Source of the DNA: Altererythrobacter sp. | GTDB taxonomy: Bacteria > Pseudomonadota > Alphaproteobacteria > Sphingomonadales > Sphingomonadaceae | Direction of reading: 5' to 3' | DNA: 12,217 nucleotides | Assembly (NCBI GenBank): GCA_024636575.1 | Contig: JAGXGU010000177.1 | Location: 1 to 12,217, forward strand | In this document: positions 1-7,674 of the stretch, piece after piece | How the letters are laid out: every line of letters begins with the position of its first letter | Numbering within the stretch: position 1 is the first letter of the stretch | Notes under the pieces: generated by a model | Seen by the model: the letters and a program-made list of their open reading frames with translations, nothing else | Databases searched by the model: none | What the model was told of the DNA's origin: nothing | Program-made: the position numbers and the translations under genes

Positions 1-270
1 CACATTGCCGACCCGGTCGGTCACCGCGATGGTCGATGGCAGGCCGCGCGCATTTGCTTCGCCGATGGCCTGCGCCAGCACGCGCTGCACATCGGCGGTG
101 GACAGGGATTCCTGTGCGGGATCGGCGAACAGGCGGCCCGCAGGCGGCGGGGTCGGGGTCGGCGCGGGACCGCCTCCAACGGGGGAAGTAGATTGACCTC
201 CACCTCCGCCGCAGGCCGCAAGTGCCAGTGCGCCGGCAAGGCACCAGATATTTCCGCCCAGCCTACGCAT
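1..270 (-). CDS. Partial lipoprotein with GlcG/HbpS-type (DUF336) heme-binding domain
   Basis: The first 90 codons are visible; the gene continues past the left edge. Translation from the ATG at 270 gives a short basic start, a hydrophobic stretch and a lipobox ending LALAAC, with Cys20 as the lipidated residue, so the protein is expected to be anchored in the outer or inner membrane facing the periplasm. A Gly run (21-25) and a Pro/Thr linker (about 35-44) follow. From about residue 54 the sequence (LSTADVQRVLAQAIGEA, then IAVTDRVGNV) matches the opening of the DUF336 / GlcG / HbpS family, some of whose members bind heme. The start overlaps the stop of the upstream cytochrome gene as ATGA, which suggests translational coupling and a shared job in heme or electron handling (inference). 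The family call rests on about 37 residues. Whether the domain is repeated or fused to others lies outside the window. Confidence 0.72.
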   Translation of the reverse strand, partial: MRRLGGNIWCLAGALALAACGGGGGQSTSPVGGGPAPTPTPPPAGRLFADPAQESLSTADVQRVLAQAIGEANARGLPSTIAVTDRVGNV

Positions 271-1700
271 CACCGCAATGCCCCAATCGCATTTGCCGCC
301 TGGCCGAGCGAAGAACGGAATTGGGCCGGACGGTAGTTTTCCGGAGTGCTCACAGCAGCGTAGGCACGGTTGATGTTCGCGCGAATGCCAGCGGCAGCGC
401 CCACAGTAATCCGGCCTTCGCGGACCATCGCATTCAGCAGCGTATCCACCGCCATCACTGCCTGCGCCGAACCTGCGTAATCGGTAAAGCGCGGAGCGGT
501 AACAGTATCCGCGATCGTCGATACCACGGTAAACGCATCATCCCCCCCATAGCTGCGCTGGGCCAGTGCGCCTGACAATGCCGCCGCTTCCCCGCGCAAT
601 TTCTGTGCGGCTGCGGCGGCTTGCGCCCGCCCCTGTCCCATCGCGCGGTGGAAGTCCTTGCTCGCCGCATCGAAAGCGGCGGCCCGGCCCGGCACCAGCG
701 CGCGAGATACGGCGGACAGCATGATGATATTTTCGTCATTATAGGGCGCCAGGCCGAAAGGGATCGGGCGCCCCGGATTGGTTTCAAACGTCCGGTTCGC
801 CTGCGGCCCGTCCTGGATGGCGCGGTGGCAACTGTGGCAATCGTAGAAATAATATTCCGGGAACACGCCCACCGTCCCGAATTTTTCCTGGGCGAACAGA
901 TCCGTCGAGCGGCGCACCGCCTCTGCCTGGCCAACTGCCCACATCCGCACGCTGTTTGGCGCACCCTTGCGCGCGACATAATCCGCATCGACATCGTAAT
1001 GCTGCTGGAGCGCGGTAAACAGATCAAGTTCGAACGCCACCCTGGGGTGGCCGGCCGCCATCATCGAATGGCTCACGAATTGACCTGTCTCGCTGCTGCC
1101 GAAATGGCAATCGAGACAGATTTTTGCGCTTACCTGCGGGCGTTCAAGTGGCACCAGACCGCTTGCCACGTTGGACGCATGGGTTGCCGGCGCCGCATAA
1201 TGGCTGGCGATCCAGCCGGAAGCAGGGCCGTGGCATGTCTCGCAGCCGACGCCGTCCGAAGTCAGGAACCGCGGCCCTTGATTGGCAGGCGATACATAGG
1301 TGGCATGGCAACCAAGGCACGCGGGGGCAGAGGTGGCCGGACCAAGGCCGAGATTGCCCGCAATCTTCTTGCCGCGCGGGCTGGCGAGCGCGGCATAGGC
1401 CCGGCTGTGCGCGCCGGTGGAGGATGACGGTTCCTGCCAGCTGGCGATTTCATCCTGGCGGACCACTTCGCCATTGCCTTCGGCGCGGCCATGACAGGTC
1501 GATCCGGCGCAAGTTGCCACGCCTTCATAGCGCCCGGAATTGCTGGCCGCCTGTGCGCCCGCTGGCCCGATATTGTCCGCCAGCAGATACACCGCCAACA
1601 TCATCGGAAGCAGCATTGGCAAAGACCAAGACGGAAGAAATCCCGCCTTGCGCGCTTTCACAGCGAATCCCGTCACGTCATTGCCCTCCCCTATGGGCAT
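270..1700 (-). CDS. Multiheme c-type cytochrome, five heme-binding motifs (cytochrome c554-like)
   Basis: The product has 476 residues. A hydrophobic segment at about 21-41 ends at an Ala-rich AGAQA site near residue 51, consistent with Sec export to the periplasm. Five covalent heme motifs are visible: C64-x4-C69-H70 (CAGSTCH), C128-LG-CH, C153-ET-CH, C195-LD-CH and C288-HS-CH. Candidate distal ligands are H98, H167 and H218, the last in an AGHPR motif common in multiheme cytochromes. The pattern resembles the cytochrome c554 / multiheme family that moves electrons between periplasmic partners; the actual donor and acceptor cannot be told. The last 170 residues have no heme motif and are Ala-rich and probably helical. 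The ATG at 1700 has AGGA seven bases upstream. An in-frame GTG at 1676 (V9) has a stronger GGGGAGGG and would still keep the whole signal segment. The stop overlaps the next gene's ATG (ATGA). Confidence 0.85.
   Translation of the reverse strand: MPIGEGNDVTGFAVKARKAGFLPSWSLPMLLPMMLAVYLLADNIGPAGAQAASNSGRYEGVATCAGSTCHGRAEGNGEVVRQDEIASWQEPSSSTGAHSRAYAALASPRGKKIAGNLGLGPATSAPACLGCHATYVSPANQGPRFLTSDGVGCETCHGPASGWIASHYAAPATHASNVASGLVPLERPQVSAKICLDCHFGSSETGQFVSHSMMAAGHPRVAFELDLFTALQQHYDVDADYVARKGAPNSVRMWAVGQAEAVRRSTDLFAQEKFGTVGVFPEYYFYDCHSCHRAIQDGPQANRTFETNPGRPIPFGLAPYNDENIIMLSAVSRALVPGRAAAFDAASKDFHRAMGQGRAQAAAAAQKLRGEAAALSGALAQRSYGGDDAFTVVSTIADTVTAPRFTDYAGSAQAVMAVDTLLNAMVREGRITVGAAAGIRANINRAYAAVSTPENYRPAQFRSSLGQAANAIGALR
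1684..1691 (-). promoter_or_regulatory. Strong Shine-Dalgarno inside the annotated start of the cytochrome gene
   Basis: Read on the minus strand this is GGGGAGGG, seven bases before an in-frame GTG at 1676. It is a better ribosome site than the AGGA before the ATG at 1700. It suggests that translation may begin at V9 (VTGFAVKARKAGF...), which removes only eight residues ahead of the signal peptide. Both starts are possible from sequence alone. Confidence 0.4.
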
Positions 1701-1789
1701 GATTTGATCCTGCGGGGGACAGTGACGCCTGATTGCGGTTTTGCCAACACAGATGCAGCGATATAATTTCGGTAGCCAGCAATTCGCAT
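1691..1789 (-). other. Possible 32-codon leader ORF upstream of the cytochrome
   Basis: An ATG at 1789 opens a frame reading MRIAGYRNYIAASVLAKPQS and on to a TAG at 1691-1693, which is 32 residues. A GGGGGA lies six bases before the ATG. The frame overlaps the cytochrome's ATG by ten bases, or ends 14 bases before the alternative GTG at 1676, so termination here could deliver ribosomes to the cytochrome start. The peptide matches no family I know. ORFs of this size are common by chance, so this is only a candidate leader peptide or small protein. Confidence 0.2.
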
Positions 1790-1818
1790 TCCTATTCCCC
1801 CATCCTCAGCTGCATCTG
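1750..1818 (-). repeat. 10-bp perfect inverted repeat in the cytochrome leader region
   Basis: CAGATGCAGC at 1750-1759 is the exact reverse complement of GCTGCATCTG at 1809-1818, with 49 bases between. In a minus-strand transcript the arms could pair and enclose the start of the candidate leader ORF (ATG at 1789) and its ribosome site. The rest of the 1701-1932 interval shows no gene. It contains a TATAAT hexamer on the plus strand (1762-1767) with no good -35 and no plus-strand gene after it. I see no convincing minus-strand promoter. Confidence 0.4.
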
Positions 1819-1932
1819 CAACCGGACCACGGCCCCGAACCGGGCTTCAGAAATTTCATGCGACCTGCGGCTTTTGCGCCGTCTCTATTATGCTTCCGCC
1901 CTGCAGACAGGGGATCCCGATATTGCCAAGCC

Positions 1933-2670
1933 TTACATCAGGGCAGAGGAAAGCAGCTCCAATTGTCCGGTACAACCTTTCTCGATCAGGGCTGCGGCAA
2001 GATCTTCGGGGTTGTCGGGCTGAGCGTCAAGGACAGCAAAGGTGACGTTGGTGGACGGCTCGCCGCCCTGCCCGCCGCCCGGTCCGGTGATGGTAAAGCT
2101 CGCGCCATCTTCCACCGGCATCCGGGTCAGATCCCAATCGGTCGTTGCCGAACCTTCCGCAAAGGCGAGGTACATGGGGTCGCTCGACGCGGCATTGACC
2201 ACCATATAGGTGGGGCCGCCCTCAGTTGCGGGACGCCATAATTGCACTGCCGAGCCATTGGCGATGCACATGGTGCCAGGCTGGCTTACATCGACATACC
2301 AGATGTTGGAGCGGGTGATCGGCCCACCGGCCAGATCGCCGCGTACGGCCCCGGTGCGGACCCGGGCTGCGTCACGCTGCCGGGTCAGGGTGGCGAAGGT
2401 GGAACGTTTGGCTGTGCCGCGCGCGCCAACCCGGTGTTTGCCCGCACCGCTGATGATGCGCGTTCCGCCGCTGCCGAGCACCGTCACCGAATCCCCCGCC
2501 TTCAGGGTAATCTGCTCGCTCGCGGCGAGTTTCTTGCCAACCGGGAATTGCCCCGCAGACGGCCCGCTCGATGCCACCACCACATCAGCCAGGGCCGCAG
2601 TCGGGCTGATCAGCGCCATTGATGCGCATGCCAGTGCCGTAGCAATTGAAAAATTTCTAACCCAGGACAT
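1933..2670 (-). CDS. Secreted protein of unknown function, coupled to the adenylate cyclase
   Basis: The product has 245 residues and I do not recognise a family with certainty. Residues 1-28 form a clear signal peptide (basic start, hydrophobic core, cleavage near AALA|DV), so it should act in the periplasm or at the surface. Residues 40-80 (FPVGKKLAASEQITLKAGDSV, then VLGSGGTRIISGAGKH) read as short beta strands with Gly turns and weakly recall the FecR-type or SH3-like beta folds. A second beta-rich part (about 120-215) contains NIWYVDVSQPGTMCIANG and VQLWRP. There are two mature cysteines, C135 and C233, which could form a disulfide. The ATG at 2670 has GGGGGGAA six bases upstream. The gene begins 14 bases before the end of the CHASE2 cyclase gene, so the two are probably co-translated; a role in feeding or tuning the periplasmic sensor is an inference only. 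Confidence 0.75.
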   Translation of the reverse strand: MSWVRNFSIATALACASMALISPTAALADVVVASSGPSAGQFPVGKKLAASEQITLKAGDSVTVLGSGGTRIISGAGKHRVGARGTAKRSTFATLTRQRDAARVRTGAVRGDLAGGPITRSNIWYVDVSQPGTMCIANGSAVQLWRPATEGGPTYMVVNAASSDPMYLAFAEGSATTDWDLTRMPVEDGASFTITGPGGGQGGEPSTNVTFAVLDAQPDNPEDLAAALIEKGCTGQLELLSSALM

Positions 2671-4681
2671 ATGTGTTCCCCCCGCTCATGTTCTGCAGAC
2701 GGTGTAGCAGATTAACCAGCGCCATGTCATCCGGGTGTTTGGCAATCAGTTGTTCCACCAGCCGCTGCGCCTGTGCATCGCCGCAATCGGCCAGGATCAT
2801 GGCCTGGGTGAGTATCTTGCGGTCCTCTGCCGGAAAATCTGGTGCCGGCTCCATGATGTTGACCGGCTGCGCACGCCCGCGCAGCGTGATCCGGCCCATC
2901 GGACGCCACCAGTCGAGCCTGGTACGGTCCGCGAATTCGCGGCTTGCCATGACACTGGAATCGAGCGCCTTGTTGGCTGCTTCAAGCCGGGCGGCGGTAT
3001 TCATGCTGTCCCCCAGCGCGGTATATTGAATTCGGTTCTCGCCGCCGAAATTGCCGACCACTGCTTCGCCGTAATGCAGGCCGACGCGGGTCTTCCCAAC
3101 CTTGGGCAGCTTGGCGTCCATCGCCGCCACCTCGGCCCGAAACGCCTCGCCCGCTTGCCAGATGGCATAGCCGGCACGCGCAGCACGTTCGGCATCATCC
3201 GGCTTGGCGATCGGCGCGCCCCAGAATGCGACCACCGCATCGCCGACGAATTTGTCGATCACCCCGTCATGATCCAGCACGACCTGGCTGAGCATTTCGA
3301 GGTATCGGTTGAGCAATTTGGCGACCATTTCCGGTTCGATCGCATGGCTCATCTTGGTGAAGCCCTCCAGATCGCTGAACAGGACATAGATCGACTTCTT
3401 CTCCCCATGCAGAGCGAGCAGTTCGGGTTTCTCGATGATTTCCCGCGCCATTTCACGCGGAAGATATTTGCCCAGCGCCCCTTGCGCGAAATTGCGCTGG
3501 ACTGCGCCGGCCGCCCGCGCGGCGGAGGTAACGGCAGTGAACGCGACGATCCACGCCAACAGCCAGCCAATCGCCGGTACGCCGAATGTATCGACCCCGC
3601 CCAATTGCATCGCGAAGGGTGCCGCCATCATCGCGGCGAATTGGCTGGCGAACAGCAGGTATATCCGCCATCTGCCCCATTCAACCAGACCGGTCAGCAC
3701 CGCCATCAGCACCACCAGCAAGGCCAGCCCCCACAGCGTTACCGGCAGAATCGCGGGCAGGCGTTGGCCATCGAGCATCTGCGCGATCATTTCCGCATGC
3801 ACTTCCAGCCCGGGTGGTTCCGGGGTGCCCATCGCGCCCGACAGCGGTGTTGCCACCCGGTCGATATCGACAATGTCCCCGCCGATCAGGACATAGCGTC
3901 CCGCAACCTGCTGCGCGAAATTGGCGGCCATTTCCGCATCGGCAAACAGGTCGATCGGCAGCGAGGTGAATACCGGCCGGGTATCGTCGACCGGCAGGCG
4001 ATATCGCACCGATCCGACATAGCCGGGCATGGTCAGGCCCCCCTCGCCTGCCGCCTCCAGCATGGAACGGCCCAGTACCGGGGGCAGCCCTTCCTCGATC
4101 GAAGGCCATGATCGGGTCACCCCGAATTCATTGTCCAGGCGGACGCTGGCCGGCTGCGCCCGCGAACCATCCAGGGACGCCATGAATTCCTTCAGATATT
4201 GTTCCTGGTCGTAAACAATACTGCCTTCATTGCTGGCCTCTTCCGCATAACCGATCGCCACCGGGGTCTGCATGTCACGCAAGGTGGAAATCAGCAGCGC
4301 GTCTTCATCCTGCGGCTGATCGAACAGGATATCGATACCGATCGCCCTTGCGCCCATGGAATCGAGATTGCGCAGCGCGTTTGCCAGAATGCCGCGATCC
4401 AGCGGGGAACGTTTGCGCGCCGCGATCAGCGTCTGGTCATTATAGACGATCATCAAGACCCGGTCGTCCTGCTCTACCGCGTCGCGGTTCGCCTGGACGA
4501 ATTGGCGGAAATCGAACAGCGCACGCTCTGCTTCGATTGTGCCGGGTATGTACCAGCTAAACCGGGCGATCAGCAGCGCTGCCAGCAGCAGCACGGCAGT
4601 CAACGTCAGGCGCTGCGGGCCGGCTTCCCGGACATTACGCCAACCGCGTTTGATGATTGATCCTGAACCAATTGCTGGCAT
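2657..4681 (-). CDS. CHASE2-sensor class III adenylate cyclase
   Basis: This 674-residue membrane protein likely makes cAMP from ATP. Order of parts: a membrane segment at about 26-44, a periplasmic CHASE2 sensor at about 45-300 (with AIGIDILFDQPQ and GRYVLIGGDIVDIDR typical of the family), three membrane segments at about 308-331, 340-358 and 366-385, and a cytoplasmic cyclase domain at about 424-610. Both metal aspartates are present: D437 in FSDLEGFT and D481 in FVGDAVVAFWG. K477 and T554 occupy the purine-selecting positions, the Lys/Thr pair known for class IIIb adenylate cyclases. N561 and R565 are the transition-state residues, so the enzyme looks active. A helical tail (612-674) of unknown role follows. 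The ATG has GGGGGAAG close upstream. It lies 56 bases after gcvPB on the same strand and overlaps the downstream secreted-protein gene. A guanylate cyclase is less likely because of the Lys/Thr pair. Confidence 0.9.
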   Translation of the reverse strand: MPAIGSGSIIKRGWRNVREAGPQRLTLTAVLLLAALLIARFSWYIPGTIEAERALFDFRQFVQANRDAVEQDDRVLMIVYNDQTLIAARKRSPLDRGILANALRNLDSMGARAIGIDILFDQPQDEDALLISTLRDMQTPVAIGYAEEASNEGSIVYDQEQYLKEFMASLDGSRAQPASVRLDNEFGVTRSWPSIEEGLPPVLGRSMLEAAGEGGLTMPGYVGSVRYRLPVDDTRPVFTSLPIDLFADAEMAANFAQQVAGRYVLIGGDIVDIDRVATPLSGAMGTPEPPGLEVHAEMIAQMLDGQRLPAILPVTLWGLALLVVLMAVLTGLVEWGRWRIYLLFASQFAAMMAAPFAMQLGGVDTFGVPAIGWLLAWIVAFTAVTSAARAAGAVQRNFAQGALGKYLPREMAREIIEKPELLALHGEKKSIYVLFSDLEGFTKMSHAIEPEMVAKLLNRYLEMLSQVVLDHDGVIDKFVGDAVVAFWGAPIAKPDDAERAARAGYAIWQAGEAFRAEVAAMDAKLPKVGKTRVGLHYGEAVVGNFGGENRIQYTALGDSMNTAARLEAANKALDSSVMASREFADRTRLDWWRPMGRITLRGRAQPVNIMEPAPDFPAEDRKILTQAMILADCGDAQAQRLVEQLIAKHPDDMALVNLLHRLQNMSGGNTYVLG

Positions 4682-4737
4682 GAACTTCCCCCGGACGGAC
4701 GAAAGCCGTTTAGGGCCAACTAATCAAGCTCTACGGG

Positions 4738-6303
4738 TCAGACGATACCCGGATCGGCCCATGCCAGCACTGGTTTGCGCGCAGCCAGCGTCTCGTCCAG
4801 CCGCCGCATCGGGGCGTAATGCGGGGCGGTTTTCAGCGACTCGTCCCCGGCAATCGCGCGGCTTGCCACGCTGCGCATCGCGCCGATGAACTGGTCCAGC
4901 GCCGCCTTGCTTTCGGTTTCCGTTGGTTCCACCAGCATCGCGCCGTGGACCACCAGCGGAAAATACATCGTCATCGGGTGGAACCCCTCGTCGATCAGCC
5001 CCTTGGCGAGGTCCAGCGTCGACATCCCCTCGGCAAAGCCCTTGTCGCCAAACAGCGCCTCATGCATGCACGGGCCGCTGTCCGCATAGGGTGCAAACAA
5101 CACGTCCTCGAGGCTGCGCAGGATATAATTGGCGTTCAGCACCGCATCTTCCGACACCTGCTTCAAGCCATCCGCGCCGTGGCTGAGCATATAGGTCAGC
5201 GCCCGGGTGAACATGCCCATCTGGCCGTGGAAGGCGGTCATCCGGCCAAAGCTGCGTGCGTGATGTTCGCCCGCCGTTTCTTCCTCGACCAATTCGTACC
5301 CATCGGCGGTTTTTTCCACGAAGGGCAGCGGCGCAAAGGGTGCCAGCGCTTCGGAAAAGACCACCGGACCGCTGCCCGGGCCGCCGCCGCCATGCGGGGT
5401 GGAGAAGGTCTTGTGCAGATTGATATGCATCGCATCGACGCCGAGATCGCCCGGACGAACGCGGCCGACAATGGCGTTGAAATTGGCCCCATCGCAGTAC
5501 ACCAGGGCGCCCGCCGCATGGACCGCGTCGGCAATCTTGCGGAAATCCCGCTCGAACAATCCGCAGGTGTTGGGGTTGGTGATCATCACCGCCGCAATGT
5601 CCGGTCCCAGCCGGGCCTCCAGCGCGGCCAGATCCACCCGGCCTTCGGGAGTGGCAGGGATATCCTCCACTTCGTACCCGGCGAAGGCGGCGGTGGCGGG
5701 ATTGGTGCCATGCGCGCTTTCGGGGCAGAGCACGACCTTGCGCGCATCTCCGCGCGCCTCCAGCGCCGCACGGATAGCGAGGATCCCGCACAATTCGCCA
5801 TGCGCACCCGCCTTGGGGCTCATCGCCACGGCGGGCATTCCGGTCAGCGTCTTGAGCCATTCAGCCAGTTCGTAAATCACCCCGAGCGCACCCTGCGTGG
5901 TGGAAGTGGGCGCCATCGGGTGCAGATCGGCAAAACCGGGCAGCCGCGCGACTTTCTCGTTCAGCCGCGGATTGTGCTTCATGGTGCAGCTGCCGAGCGG
6001 GAACAGGCCCAGATCGATGGCGTAATTCTGCCGGCTGAGGCGGGTATAGTGGCGCACGGTTTCGGGTTCGGACAGACCGGGCAGCCCGATATCGGCTTTG
6101 CGTTCCAGCCCGCCCAGACGGTTTGGCGCAGCCAAGTCCGGCTGCGGCAGATCGACGCCGGTTGTATTCCTGTCGCCAATTTCGAAAATCAGCGCCTCGT
6201 CCAGCATCAGCGCGCGATTGCCGGTGTGGGTCGGCGGACCGCCAATCGTCTCGCCATCGGCGGTCATTTCGGGCTTCCAGCCGCTCTTGTTCGGGGCGTT
6301 CAT
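4738..6303 (-). CDS. gcvPB: Glycine dehydrogenase (decarboxylating) subunit 2
   Basis: This is the C-terminal-half subunit of the split P-protein, which with GcvPA decarboxylates glycine and passes the aminomethyl group to lipoyl-GcvH in the cytoplasm. The 521 residues are full length for the family. Visible marks are FPLGSCTMKHNPRLNE (about 101-116), the SPKAGAHGE stretch (about 162-170), DGANFNA (271-277) and the PLP site INLHKTFSTPHGGGGPGSGP with the Schiff-base lysine K298. The ATG overlaps the gcvPA stop by four bases and has GGGAGAAG upstream, so the two subunits are translationally coupled, as expected for a heterodimer. It is the last gene of the glycine-cleavage run. No hairpin with a T tract follows, so transcription may continue into the cyclase gene. 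Confidence 0.97.
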   Translation of the reverse strand: MNAPNKSGWKPEMTADGETIGGPPTHTGNRALMLDEALIFEIGDRNTTGVDLPQPDLAAPNRLGGLERKADIGLPGLSEPETVRHYTRLSRQNYAIDLGLFPLGSCTMKHNPRLNEKVARLPGFADLHPMAPTSTTQGALGVIYELAEWLKTLTGMPAVAMSPKAGAHGELCGILAIRAALEARGDARKVVLCPESAHGTNPATAAFAGYEVEDIPATPEGRVDLAALEARLGPDIAAVMITNPNTCGLFERDFRKIADAVHAAGALVYCDGANFNAIVGRVRPGDLGVDAMHINLHKTFSTPHGGGGPGSGPVVFSEALAPFAPLPFVEKTADGYELVEEETAGEHHARSFGRMTAFHGQMGMFTRALTYMLSHGADGLKQVSEDAVLNANYILRSLEDVLFAPYADSGPCMHEALFGDKGFAEGMSTLDLAKGLIDEGFHPMTMYFPLVVHGAMLVEPTETESKAALDQFIGAMRSVASRAIAGDESLKTAPHYAPMRRLDETLAARKPVLAWADPGIV

Positions 6304-7661
6304 GCGAGCTTCTCCCTCAATGCCGCCGCGAGGGCCTGAATATCCTCCTCGGTGGTGGTTTCGGTCACCGCGACCAGCAGCCCGCGCGACAATTCGGGAT
6401 GGCCGGGATACAGTCGCCCGAGTGAAACCCCCGCCAGCACGTTCTCGGCTGCCAGATCACGCACGATCTGCCGAGCGTCCGCTTCCAGCAGCAGCGTGAA
6501 TTCATTGAAAAACGCATCATTGAGCAGCCGCACGCCCGGCACAGCGGCCAGCGCATCGGCAGCAATGCACGCCAGCCGGTGATTTTCCGTCGCCAGTGCG
6601 CGCAGGCCCTTTTCGCCCAGCAGGGTCATGTGGACGCTGAACGCCAGCGCACACAGGCCCGAATTGGTGCAGATATTGCTGGTCGCTTTCTCGCGCCTTA
6701 TATGCTGTTCGCGGGTGGACAGGGTCAGCACGAAGCCGCGCTTGCCCTCCGCATCCACGGTTTCCCCGCAGAGCCGGCCCGGCATCTGGCGAACGTGCTT
6801 GGGATCGCGCACGGCAAACAGGCCCAGATACGGCCCGCCGAACTGCAGCCCGACACCGATCGACTGGCCTTCCCCGACAACGATATCCGCGCCGAGTTCG
6901 CCGGGCGAAGTGATCGCGCCGAGCGCCACCGGTTCGGTGTTGACCACGATCAGCAGCGCGCCCCGGGCATGGGCCGCATCGGCAATTTCCTGCAAATCGG
7001 GCAGACGGCCGAGGATGTCGGGATATTGCACCACCACGCAGGATGTCTCGTCGTCGATCCGCGAAATCAGGCCGGCATTGTCGGACTTGGGCTGAACCGC
7101 GGGCTGCGCATCGGCAATCGTATCGCCGGTGAACTTGGCCATTGTCTTGACCACATTGGTATAATGCGGATGCAGCGCGCCGGACAGGACAGCCCGCTTG
7201 CGCTTGGTCACGCGGCCAGCCATCGCCACCGCTTCCCAGCACGCGGTCGAACCGTCATACATGGACGCATTGGCCACCGCACAGCCATACAGCCGCGCGA
7301 CCTGGCTCTGGAATTCGAACAGCATCTGCAGCGTACCCTGCGCGATTTCCGGCTGGTACGGCGTATAGGCGGTCAGGAACTCGCCGCGCTGGATGATATG
7401 ATCTACGCTGGCCGGCACATGATGCTTGTAAGCCCCCGCACCGAGGAAAAACGGCACGCTCGATGCGGCCATGTTCTGCCCCGCCAGGGCTGCCATGTGC
7501 CGCTCGACCGCCATCTCGCCCGCATGCATCGGCAGGCCGTGGATCGGCCCGTCCAGCTGCGCCTCCGGCGGCACATCGACAAACAGCGCATCCACATCGC
7601 TCGCGCCGATCACATCGAGCATCGCCGAACGGTCGGCATCGGTCAGGGGTAGGTAACGCAT
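6300..7661 (-). CDS. gcvPA: Glycine dehydrogenase (decarboxylating) subunit 1
   Basis: This is the N-terminal-half subunit of the two-part P-protein; it pairs with GcvPB to form the active PLP enzyme. The 453 residues match the usual length. Family marks include FFLGAGAYKHHVPASVDHII (about 71-90), LTAYTPYQPEIAQGTLQMLF (about 96-115), ANASMYDGSTA (130-140), and TNSGLCALAF toward the C-terminus. The ATG at 7661 lacks a good ribosome site: the bases before it read GGGATATTGAAACA. The gap to gcvH is filled by a double palindrome, so this gene is the least tightly coupled in the operon and its translation may depend on how that RNA folds (inference). The stop overlaps the gcvPB ATG. Confidence 0.97.
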   Translation of the reverse strand: MRYLPLTDADRSAMLDVIGASDVDALFVDVPPEAQLDGPIHGLPMHAGEMAVERHMAALAGQNMAASSVPFFLGAGAYKHHVPASVDHIIQRGEFLTAYTPYQPEIAQGTLQMLFEFQSQVARLYGCAVANASMYDGSTACWEAVAMAGRVTKRKRAVLSGALHPHYTNVVKTMAKFTGDTIADAQPAVQPKSDNAGLISRIDDETSCVVVQYPDILGRLPDLQEIADAAHARGALLIVVNTEPVALGAITSPGELGADIVVGEGQSIGVGLQFGGPYLGLFAVRDPKHVRQMPGRLCGETVDAEGKRGFVLTLSTREQHIRREKATSNICTNSGLCALAFSVHMTLLGEKGLRALATENHRLACIAADALAAVPGVRLLNDAFFNEFTLLLEADARQIVRDLAAENVLAGVSLGRLYPGHPELSRGLLVAVTETTTEEDIQALAAALREKLA

Positions 7662-7674
7662 TGTTTCAATATCC

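Noticed and set aside
1762..1767. Perfect TATAAT on the plus strand, possible promoter
   Set aside because: No acceptable -35 at 16-18 bases upstream and no plus-strand gene follows.
2735..4111. Long plus-strand open frame of 458 codons opposite the cyclase
   Set aside because: It lies antisense to a clearly conserved CHASE2 cyclase. Its translation is rich in His, Arg and Gln with no recognisable domain, as expected of a high-GC shadow frame.
4682..4737. Possible terminator after gcvPB (ACGG ... CCGT)
   Set aside because: Only four pairs with a seven-base loop and no T tract on the minus strand.
4819..6339. Long plus-strand open frame of 506 codons opposite gcvPB
   Set aside because: It mirrors the gcvPB frame codon for codon and has no domain signature; a shadow frame.
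6579..7652. Plus-strand open frame of 357 codons opposite gcvPA
   Set aside because: Shadow of gcvPA with biased composition and no ribosome site.
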